Of a DNA stretch of 7,223 nt, positions 1 through 5,180 are shown in pieces. This stretch comes from Ktedonobacterales bacterium (GTDB lineage: Bacteria > Chloroflexota > Ktedonobacteria > Ktedonobacterales > JADMIN01). The stretch lies in NCBI GenBank assembly GCA_025450405.1, contig JANWHL010000055.1, forward strand, positions 1 through 7,223, written 5' to 3'. The position numbers and the translations under genes are program-made. The notes under the pieces are model-generated. The model worked only from the letters and a program-made list of their open reading frames with translations. It made no database searches and was not told the DNA's origin. Each line of letters begins with the position of its first letter. Position 1 is the stretch's first letter.

Positions 1-15
1 GGGGGTGAAATACGG

Positions 16-40
16 GGCGCGACACGCGCCGCGCGGCGCG
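16..40. repeat. Alternating GC palindromes downstream of folK
   Basis: Three alternating arms are visible: GGCGCG (16-21), CGCGCC (25-30) and GGCGCG (35-40). The first two can form a 6-bp stem with an ACA loop. The last two form a perfect 16-bp palindrome, so the two hairpins exclude each other. The block lies 30 to 55 bases past the folK stop in the direction of folK transcription. It could help end that transcript, but no proper T-run follows on the minus strand (only CCGTATTTC), so a canonical intrinsic terminator is not supported. The rest of bases 1-70 shows no recognisable gene. Confidence 0.4.
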
Positions 41-70
41 CGGATGGATCGAGATGCCAGGCACCGGTGG

Positions 71-673
71 TTAACGAGCCCGTCCGTTGTCGGAGCCATT
101 ATACCGTGGGGTAGCGGGCGGGACAAGTGGCCCGACCAGCCGCACATCGGCCGCCCTGGGGCTGAAGGTGCCGCCAGTGGTGTCGTCGGCCCCGTCGGCG
201 CTGGCCGTGACCGCGGCCGCCAGTTCGGCAATGGTCCGGCCGAGGACCGGGTGACGCAGCTCGGGCGCGATCTCCGCCAGCGGGACCAGCACGAACGCCC
301 GCTCCGGCAAACGCGGATGCGGCAGGGTCAGCTCGGGCGTCGCGAGTACGAGGTCGTCGATCAGCAGGAGGTCGATATCCACGAGACGTGGGCCATAGCG
401 CGGGCCCGCCACGCGGCCCAGCGCGGCCTCCACCCCTTTGACGTGGCGCAGCAGCGCCCGCGGTTCCAGCGTCGTGCGGCCGGCGACAGCGGCGTTCAGA
501 AAGCGTGGCTGATCCAGCACGAGCTGGGGTGCCGTGTCGTAGGCCGAGGAGACGCGCTCCACGACTACCTGAGGCGCCAGCGCCGCGACGGCGGCGCGCA
601 AATTCGCGGCGCGGTCGCCGAGGTTGCTGCCCAGACCGAGATACACGGCACGCGTCCGCTCGGGAGTCGCCAT
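71..673 (-). CDS. folK: 2-amino-4-hydroxy-6-hydroxymethyldihydropteridine pyrophosphokinase (HPPK)
   Basis: This cytosolic folate-pathway enzyme transfers pyrophosphate from ATP to 6-hydroxymethyl-7,8-dihydropterin, giving the substrate of dihydropteroate synthase. The 200-residue product has the family signatures in order: GLGSNLGDR at 13-21, DTAP at 46-49, the pterin-side FLNAAV at 58-63, YGPRLVDIDLL around 93-103 with the metal-binding Asp pair D99/D101, and HPRLPERAF at 119-127. The start at 673 is preferred because GGAGG (plus-strand 679-683) sits 5 bases upstream and homology begins within ten residues. Longer in-frame reading to 829 adds sequence with no family resemblance and crosses the divergent promoter. 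The HPPK core ends near residue 152. A tail of about 48 residues, rich in Ala, Asp, Pro and Arg, follows, making the protein longer than the roughly 160 residues of E. coli FolK. No other folate gene is visible, so folP/folB may lie beyond the left edge or elsewhere. Confidence 0.95.
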   Translation of the reverse strand: MATPERTRAVYLGLGSNLGDRAANLRAAVAALAPQVVVERVSSAYDTAPQLVLDQPRFLNAAVAGRTTLEPRALLRHVKGVEAALGRVAGPRYGPRLVDIDLLLIDDLVLATPELTLPHPRLPERAFVLVPLAEIAPELRHPVLGRTIAELAAAVTASADGADDTTGGTFSPRAADVRLVGPLVPPATPRYNGSDNGRAR

Positions 674-763
674 ACCCGCCTCCACTGGATTCCGCGCCGC
701 CAAATGGCGCTGAGTGACGGGTAGTGTAGCCCGCCGAGATCCCCGTTCGCCACCCCGCGCGCC

Positions 764-793
764 TTGCCATCCCATGGCTACCTTTTCTATAGT
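764..793 (+). promoter_or_regulatory. Candidate sigma-70 promoter for the F420 gene cluster
   Basis: TTGCCA (764-769) and TATAGT (788-793) are separated by 18 bases; each box differs from the bacterial consensus at one position. They sit in a short AT-rich patch that stands out from the GC-rich surroundings, between the divergent folK and LLM genes. Transcription would start near 800, leaving a leader of about 80 bases before the first plus-strand start codon. This is the best promoter in the window and would serve the whole plus-strand series if it is one operon. No mapping data support it. Confidence 0.55.
786..791 (-). promoter_or_regulatory. folK: Possible -10 box for folK
   Basis: Read on the minus strand, these bases give TATAGA, which overlaps the plus-strand -10 box by sharing TATA at 788-791. 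No convincing -35 box is found 16 to 18 bases upstream on the minus strand (TCCCAT or similar), so this is a weak candidate. If real, the two polymerases would compete for the same site. Confidence 0.25.
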
Positions 794-795
794 GT

Positions 796-818
796 GGAAG
801 TACAAAGTATGGGAGTAC
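796..818 (+). repeat. Short direct repeat around the predicted transcription start
   Basis: GGAAGTAC (796-803) is repeated as GGGAGTAC (811-818), 15 bases apart, just past the predicted -10 box of the plus-strand promoter. A position at the start site would suit a repressor operator. The repeat is short and imperfect, and no regulator gene is in the window, so this is only a lead. Confidence 0.2.
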
Positions 819-867
819 GCGCGGGCCATTCCGCGCCTCGTTGGCTACGTGCCCGGCTGAACACGCC

Positions 868-873
868 AAGGAG
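868..873 (+). promoter_or_regulatory. Ribosome binding site deciding the first LLM start
   Basis: AAGGAG lies 9 bases before the ATG at 883. It excludes the longer in-frame TTG reading from 841, whose extra residues do not resemble the family and would contain this site. Confidence 0.8.
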
Positions 874-882
874 CATCGCCCT

Positions 883-1806
883 ATGCGCATTGGATTGCAG
901 GTCCCGAACTTCACCTGGCCCGGCGGCCCCGCCCATCTGGGCGAGACGTTTGGCGCCATCGCCGAGCGCGCCGAGCGCGCCGGATTTTACAGTATGTGGG
1001 TCATGGACCATTTCTTCCAGATTCGTGGGGTCGGCCCCGCCGACACCGATATGCTGGAGGGGTGGAGCGCCCTCGCCTTCGCCGCCGGCCGCACCAGCCG
1101 CGTCAAGCTCGGCACTATGGTCACCGGCGTCACCTATCGGTATCCCGGTCTGCTGGTGAAGACCTGCACCACACTGGATGTCCTCTCTGGCGGCCGGGCC
1201 TACTTCGGCATCGGTGCCGCCTGGAATGACCAGGAGCACCGCGGCCTGGGCGTCCCCTTCCCGCCGGTCGCGGAGCGCTTCGAGCGCCTGGAGGAGACGT
1301 TGCGCATCGCCCTTCAGATGTGGGCCGACGCGGGCAAGCTCGAGGACGCCGCGCCATTCCATGGCACGCACTATCAGCTGGAGGCGACACTCAACGTGCC
1401 GCAGTCACTCCAGCGGCCCCACCCGCCGATTATGATCGGCGGCGGCGGCGAGCAAAAGACGCTCCGGCTGGTCGCGCAGTATGGCGACGCCTGCAACCTC
1501 TCCGCACGCCTGGGCGACGACGTGGTCCGCCACAAGCTGGATGTGCTGCGCGCGCACTGCGAGCGGCTCGGACGCCCCTATGACGCGATTGAGCGCACCA
1601 CCCTCAACTCGATCCACGTCACGCGCGATGGCCGCGACGGCACCTGGACCCCCGCCCAGGCGATTGACTACTTCGCTGGCCAGGCGGCGCTCGGCATCGA
1701 TCAGGCGCTCGTCAGTCTGCGCAACGTCTTCGACCCGGAGGCCTTCGAGCTGCTCGGCGCCGAGGTGGTGCCCGCCGTGTCGACGCTCGCCGTGGCGGGC
1801 CGCTGA
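883..1806 (+). CDS. LLM-class (luciferase-like) F420-dependent oxidoreductase
   Basis: The 307-residue product is a bacterial-luciferase-like TIM-barrel oxidoreductase, a cytosolic family that uses F420 or reduced FMN. It begins with the family N-terminus MRIGLQVPNFTWPGG and shows WVMDHFFQ at 39-46, a VKLGTMVTGVTYRYPGLL strand and turn near 74-91, TLDVLSGGRAYFGIGAAW near 97-114, and a glycine-rich PPIMIGGGGEQKTLRLVAQY segment in the second half that usually contacts the cofactor phosphate. The N-terminus and overall form recall the Rv1855c-type group of probable F420-dependent oxidoreductases; that subgroup call is from memory and tentative. The substrate cannot be told from sequence. Being first in a row with cofD, cofC and cofE makes F420 the likely cofactor rather than FMN. 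It is followed by a 72-base gap before the next gene. Confidence 0.9.
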   Translation: MRIGLQVPNFTWPGGPAHLGETFGAIAERAERAGFYSMWVMDHFFQIRGVGPADTDMLEGWSALAFAAGRTSRVKLGTMVTGVTYRYPGLLVKTCTTLDVLSGGRAYFGIGAAWNDQEHRGLGVPFPPVAERFERLEETLRIALQMWADAGKLEDAAPFHGTHYQLEATLNVPQSLQRPHPPIMIGGGGEQKTLRLVAQYGDACNLSARLGDDVVRHKLDVLRAHCERLGRPYDAIERTTLNSIHVTRDGRDGTWTPAQAIDYFAGQAALGIDQALVSLRNVFDPEAFELLGAEVVPAVSTLAVAGR

Positions 1807-1863
1807 TGCGCGCACGGACCATAGCGCGTTCACCAATTCACCACATATGCCGTGATTGACGAC

Positions 1864-1869
1864 AGGAAG
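1864..1869 (+). promoter_or_regulatory. Ribosome binding site deciding the PPOX-class start
   Basis: AGGAAG abuts an in-frame ATG at 1870, which is too close for initiation, and lies 9 bases before the ATG at 1879. This favours 1879, where the family N-terminus (MSLSAKAR) also begins. A GTG at 1852 is in frame but lies upstream of the site. Confidence 0.7.
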
Positions 1870-1878
1870 ATGCCCATT

Positions 1879-2277
1879 ATGTCCCTTTCCGCGAAGGCTC
1901 GCCAGTTCCTCGTCGCGCCACACTTCGGCGCCCTCGCCACCACCGATGAGGATGGTACGGTCCAGCAAACCGCCATGTGGTACGAGCTCCAGGATGGCGA
2001 GATCATGCTGAACACGCGTGTCGGCCGCCGCAAGGAGCGCAACCTGCGTCGCGACCCGCGCTGCTCACTCTGCGTCGTGGATGGCTACGACTACGTCACG
2101 GTCTCTGGCCATGTGCGATTGATCGACGACCCTATCATTGCCCAGGCGGATATCAAGCGCCTGGCCATCCGCTACGACGGCCAGGAGTCCGGCGAACGGC
2201 AGGCGCGCGACCACTTCTCCCGCGAGCGGCGTATCACCATCCGCCTGGCCATCGAGCACGTCATCGAGAGCCTGTAG
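1879..2277 (+). CDS. PPOX-class (FDOR-B-like) F420-dependent oxidoreductase
   Basis: The 132-residue protein belongs to the pyridoxamine-phosphate-oxidase-like split beta-barrel family, in the group that binds F420 (Rv1155-like, FDOR-B); family members reduce various substrates with F420H2 and act as cytosolic dimers. Visible signatures are MSLSAKARQFL at the start, FGALATTDEDG at 16-26, QQTAMWY at 29-35, NTRVGRRKERNLRRDPR at 45-61 (basic residues of this segment commonly contact the F420 phosphate and tail), CSLCVVDG at 62-69 and VSGHVRLI near 76-83. Its length is normal for the family. Related FMN- or heme-binding PPOX proteins look similar, but the QQTxMWY start and the F420 gene context favour F420. 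The gene sits 38 bases before cofD. The natural substrate is unknown. Confidence 0.88.
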   Translation: MSLSAKARQFLVAPHFGALATTDEDGTVQQTAMWYELQDGEIMLNTRVGRRKERNLRRDPRCSLCVVDGYDYVTVSGHVRLIDDPIIAQADIKRLAIRYDGQESGERQARDHFSRERRITIRLAIEHVIESL

Positions 2278-2315
2278 CGGTCCCGGGCCGTCGCGTAAGA
2301 ACCCAAGGAGGAGCC

Positions 2316-3302
2316 ATGCTGGTGGCGCTCGCGGGCGGGGTCGGCGGGGCCAAGCTCGCTCAGGGACTGATGCTGGCCGGCGCGGAGGGTTCGAGCACCG
2401 AGTATTCCCGCACTGATCCTGCCCAGGTGGACCCCTCCGTTCCGGAGCTCTCCGTCGTCGTCAACACCGCCGACGACTTCGAGATCGTTGGCCTGCGCAT
2501 CTCTCCCGACCTCGACACCGTCCTCTATACCCTGGCCGGGATCGCCAATCCCGAGACCGGCTGGGGGGTCGCGGGCGACTCGTTCGCGTCGTTGGATATG
2601 CTCGGGCGCTACGGCGCCGACACCTGGTTTCGTCTGGGCGACCGCGACTTCGCCACGCACATCCTGCGGACCCAACGCCTGCGCGAGGGGCGGACACTCA
2701 CCGCCATCACGGCGGAGTTGGCGGCGGCGCTCGGCGTGGGGCCGCGCGTCCTCCCGATGACCGACGATTCGGTGGCGACGGTGGTCGAGACCCCGGCTGG
2801 CAACCTCGCCTTCCAGGATTACTTCGTCCGCCGCCACCAAACCGACGAGGTGCGCGGCGTGCGCTTCGCCGGCATCGAATCGGCGGGCATCCCCGCGGGC
2901 GTGGTCGCCGCCATCCGGTCCGCGGACCTGATCGTGCTCTGCCCATCGAACCCGATCGTGAGCATCGGCCCCATTCTGGCCGTCCCCGGCATGGTCGAAC
3001 GGCTGCGCGCTGCCGCCGCGCCGAAGGTGGCCGTCAGCCCCATCGTCGGCGGCCGCGCGCTCAAGGGGCCAGCGGACCGGATGCTCGCAAGCCTGGGCCA
3101 CGAGGTGTCACCGCTCGGCGTGGCGCGCCTCTACCGCGGCCTGGTCCAGGGCATGGTGATCGACATGGTGGATGCCGACCGCCGCGGCGCCATCGAGGAG
3201 CTGGGCATGCGTGTCCTGGTCACCACCGCCGTGATGGGCGGCCCCGAGGACCGCCGCCGGCTCGCGGCCGAGGTGATCGATTTCGGACACACGCTCACGT
3301 AA
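2316..3302 (+). CDS. cofD: 2-phospho-L-lactate transferase (F420-0 synthesis)
   Basis: CofD (FbiA in mycobacteria) transfers the phospho-acid moiety of the guanylylated CofC product to the deazaflavin FO, releasing GMP and forming F420-0 or its dehydro form. The 328-residue protein shows the family order: GGVGGAKLAQGL at 7-18, VVVNTADDFEIVGLRISPDLDTVLY at 47-71, GDRDFATH at 108-115, LPMTDDSVAT at 146-155, FQDYFVRR at 166-173, CPSNPIVSIGPILAVPGM at 209-226 and SPIVGG at 241-246. Length is as expected. The GGVGGA start and the longer loop at 22-44 resemble the FbiA-type bacterial proteins more than the methanogen enzyme. The start at 2316 is set by AAGGAGG at 2305-2311, four bases upstream; open frame extends back to 1977 but overlaps the preceding gene with unrelated sequence. 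It lies between two probable F420 users. Confidence 0.97.
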   Translation: MLVALAGGVGGAKLAQGLMLAGAEGSSTEYSRTDPAQVDPSVPELSVVVNTADDFEIVGLRISPDLDTVLYTLAGIANPETGWGVAGDSFASLDMLGRYGADTWFRLGDRDFATHILRTQRLREGRTLTAITAELAAALGVGPRVLPMTDDSVATVVETPAGNLAFQDYFVRRHQTDEVRGVRFAGIESAGIPAGVVAAIRSADLIVLCPSNPIVSIGPILAVPGMVERLRAAAAPKVAVSPIVGGRALKGPADRMLASLGHEVSPLGVARLYRGLVQGMVIDMVDADRRGAIEELGMRVLVTTAVMGGPEDRRRLAAEVIDFGHTLT

Positions 3303-3318
3303 CGAATCGAACGCGCGC

Positions 3319-3355
3319 TTGACCGGGCCCTCACCAGCCCGGCATGCGGTACAAT
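3319..3355 (+). promoter_or_regulatory. Possible promoter elements with a hairpin between them
   Basis: In the 85-base gap after cofD there is a TTGACC (3319-3324) and a TACAAT (3350-3355). The 25-base spacer is too long for a normal sigma-70 promoter. Between them lies an inverted repeat, CCGGGC (3323-3328) and GCCCGG (3337-3342), with an 8-base loop and no T-run after it. The block could be a weak internal promoter, a transcript hairpin separating cofD from the next genes, or chance. Confidence 0.2.
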
Positions 3356-3374
3356 CCCAGGCGCGTACCAGGCG

Positions 3375-3381
3375 AAAGGAG
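3375..3381 (+). promoter_or_regulatory. Ribosome binding site deciding a GTG start
   Basis: AAAGGAG lies 6 bases before GTG at 3388 and fixes the start of the second LLM gene; the in-frame TTG at 3319 lies upstream of this site and lacks family sequence after it. Confidence 0.75.
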
Positions 3382-3387
3382 CCCGCG

Positions 3388-4389
3388 GTGAGCCAACGAC
3401 CTGACGCCCTCTCGCGGCGCCTCCACCTGGGACTGTATCTGCCCACCTGGGATGATGCCGCGGGCGCGATGGTGCCCTGGCCCGCCCAGCGCGACCTCGC
3501 CCGCCTGGCCGAGGACGCCGGGTGGGACACCATCTGGGTCGCCGACCATTTCGCCCCGCGCCTCTCGGATGACCGCATCCAGCGTTTCTGGGAATGCTGG
3601 ACCCTGCTGGCGGCGCTGGCTGAGGCGACCTCGCGTGTCACCATCGGTCCCCTGATCACGCCGACCGCGTTCCGCACACCACCGCTGCTGGCCCGCATGG
3701 CCGCGACGGTGGACGCGATCAGCGGCGGCCGGCTGCTGGTCGGGCTGGGTGCCGGCGCCGACCGCGAGCGCGGATTCGAGTTCGTCGGGCTGCCGGTCGC
3801 GGAGCGTGCCAGCGCGTTCGCCGAGGCGCTGGAAGTGATCGTCCCGCTGCTGCGTGGGGACCAGGTGGACCATGCCGGGCGCTACTACGCCGTTCGTGAC
3901 TATCAACTGGGGCTGCCACAGGCCAGACCCGGCGGTCCGCCCGTCTGGATCGCGGGCCAGAAGCCGCGCATGATCGGCCTCGCCGCCCGGTGGGGCGACG
4001 CCTTCAACCTCAATCGGGTGGTGTCGTCGCCAGAGCAGCTTGCTGGGCCATTCGCCGAGCTGGAAGCCGCCTGCCTTGCCATCGGGCGCGACCCCGCGAC
4101 CATCCAGCGCACGGGCTACGCCTTCATCGCGCTTCATGCGCGCCCTGCCGCCGCCGATTCGGCGATCACCGGCACGCCAGAGGAGATCGCCGCGCGGATC
4201 CACGCGCTCCACCAGGCGGGTATGGAGCACCTGCTGTTGGTGGTGGACGACGAGGAGCGCACGGGGCTGGGCTGGCCACTGACGACTCCGCGACATGTGG
4301 AGCGCTTCGCGCCCGTTATGGCGGCCCTGCGCCACTTCGAGGACCAGGACCGCGCTCAGCCGACTAGCGCGCGAGGGACACCGGCATGA
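3388..4389 (+). CDS. LLM-class F420-dependent oxidoreductase (second, distinct copy)
   Basis: This 333-residue protein is another luciferase-like TIM-barrel oxidoreductase, expected to be cytosolic and to use F420H2 or reduced flavin. Family features are LHLGLYLPTW at 12-21, LARLAEDAGWDTIWVADHF at 37-55, SRVTIGPLITPTAFRTPPLLARM near 82-104, TVDAISGGRLLVGLGAG at 107-123, and a PPVWIAGQKPRMIGLAARWGDAFN segment matching the usual cofactor-phosphate region. It differs clearly from the LLM protein at the start of the cluster in motifs and spacing, so it is not a recent duplicate. A GTG start at 3388 is chosen from the AAAGGAG site. Its stop overlaps the start of cofC in an ATGA at 4386-4389, which implies translational coupling and ties it closely to F420 synthesis. 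The substrate is unknown. Confidence 0.9.
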   Translation: MSQRPDALSRRLHLGLYLPTWDDAAGAMVPWPAQRDLARLAEDAGWDTIWVADHFAPRLSDDRIQRFWECWTLLAALAEATSRVTIGPLITPTAFRTPPLLARMAATVDAISGGRLLVGLGAGADRERGFEFVGLPVAERASAFAEALEVIVPLLRGDQVDHAGRYYAVRDYQLGLPQARPGGPPVWIAGQKPRMIGLAARWGDAFNLNRVVSSPEQLAGPFAELEAACLAIGRDPATIQRTGYAFIALHARPAAADSAITGTPEEIAARIHALHQAGMEHLLLVVDDEERTGLGWPLTTPRHVERFAPVMAALRHFEDQDRAQPTSARGTPA

Positions 4390-5180
4390 GGATCGCGACG
4401 ATCGTGGCCGTCGTGCCCATCAAGGCGCTGGATGCGGCGAAGACACGGCTCGGCGCCGTGCTCGACGCTGGCGACCGCGCGGACCTCACACTCTGGTTGG
4501 CCGGGCGTGTCGTCACAGCTATCTCGGCGTCCGGAGTTGTCGAGCGGACGGTCGTCGTCAGCCCCGATACCAGCGTGCTCCATTGGGCGTCCGGGCGCGG
4601 CCTCGCCGCCATCCGCCAGCGTGACGGCGACCTGAACGCCGGCATCGCCCTGGGGCGCGACTGGGCGCTGGATGCGGGAGCTGGTGCGCTGTTGGTCGCG
4701 CTCGGCGACCTCCCACTGCTCACGCCGGAGGACGTGCGGGCGATGGCCGGTCAGGCGCGTGCCGCGTCGGGCACCGAGCATGGGTCGGCTGGTGGGGTCG
4801 CCGATGTCGTCGGTGTCGTCATTGTGGCGCCGGACCGGGCGGGCACGGGCACGAACATGCTGTTGGTCGCCCCTCCCGACGCCCTGGCGCCCGCCTTCGG
4901 ACCAGGGAGTCGCGCGCGCCACGACGCGCTGGCATGTGCGGCGAGGTTGACGCTCGCGGTGTACTCCGCGCCGGGCACGGCCTTCGATGTGGACCGGCCC
5001 GCCGACCTGGACGAGCTGCGATCGCGCCGTCTCTGGTCGCCCCGATCCGCTCCCGTGCTGGGTGGCACGAACGGCGCGCGCGGCACAAACGGCGCGCATA
5101 GCATGAACGGCACCGTCCGGCCGGCCAGCGAGATCGGCGTGGGCACGCCTGGAGGAACACTGGATGGTCGCGACCCCTGA
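4386..5180 (+). CDS. cofC: 2-phospho-L-lactate (or PEP / 3-phosphoglycerate) guanylyltransferase
   Basis: CofC (FbiD in mycobacteria) joins GMP from GTP to a three-carbon phospho-acid, making the unstable dinucleotide used by CofD. Its nucleotidyltransferase fold shows VPIKALDAAKTRLG at 10-23 (nucleotide-binding Lys and Arg), RDGDLNAGI near 79-87, GDLPLL at 107-112 (metal-binding Asp), DRAGTGTNMLL at 150-160, FGPGS at 171-175 followed by H179, and FDVDRPADL at 200-208. Two things are odd. A Gly/Ala-rich stretch at about 126-140 separates the DLPLL strand from the next. The protein also runs to 264 residues, about 50 past the last family motif, with a tail containing three 6-residue repeats (227-244). 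The start ATG overlaps the preceding stop, with GAGGG at 4373-4377 as a binding site. The end overlaps cofE by 17 bases. Which acid it uses (2-phospholactate, PEP or 3-phosphoglycerate) cannot be read here. Confidence 0.95.
   Translation: MRIATIVAVVPIKALDAAKTRLGAVLDAGDRADLTLWLAGRVVTAISASGVVERTVVVSPDTSVLHWASGRGLAAIRQRDGDLNAGIALGRDWALDAGAGALLVALGDLPLLTPEDVRAMAGQARAASGTEHGSAGGVADVVGVVIVAPDRAGTGTNMLLVAPPDALAPAFGPGSRARHDALACAARLTLAVYSAPGTAFDVDRPADLDELRSRRLWSPRSAPVLGGTNGARGTNGAHSMNGTVRPASEIGVGTPGGTLDGRDP
5064..5117 (+). repeat. Three 18-bp tandem repeats in the cofC 3' end
   Basis: Units at 5064-5081, 5082-5099 and 5100-5117 share the core GCAyrAACGGC. The first two differ in only a few bases; the third is more diverged. 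In the cofC frame they encode GTNGAR, GTNGAH and SMNGTV (residues 227-244). The 18-bp period keeps the frame. The array lies in the non-conserved tail beyond the guanylyltransferase fold. Confidence 0.9.
5151..5157 (+). promoter_or_regulatory. cofE ribosome binding site inside cofC
   Basis: GGAGGAA lies 6 bases before the cofE ATG at 5164 and wholly within the end of cofC. The site constrains the codons of the CofC tail (it encodes part of PGGTLDG) and supports the start at 5164. Confidence 0.8.

Noticed and set aside
5..724. Plus-strand open frame of 239 codons over folK
   Set aside because: It is antisense to folK, Arg/Gly/Gln-rich, with no motif and no clear ribosome binding site.
674..829. 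Longer folK reading frame starting at 829
   Set aside because: The extra 52 residues lack family similarity and would cover the promoter region; the start at 673 has GGAGG 5 bases upstream.
1837..1851. TTCACCA repeated twice before the PPOX-class gene as an operator
   Set aside because: Only two 7-base copies one base apart with no promoter boxes nearby; too weak to call.
2172..3101. Long minus-strand open frame (309 codons) opposite cofD
   Set aside because: It is the reverse of a clear cofD gene in GC-rich DNA, where long antisense frames are common; its composition (Gly/Arg/His-rich) shows no family motif.
3331..4335. Minus-strand open frame of 334 codons opposite the second LLM gene
   Set aside because: No recognisable domain; the plus strand carries a full LLM protein with all motifs and a binding site.
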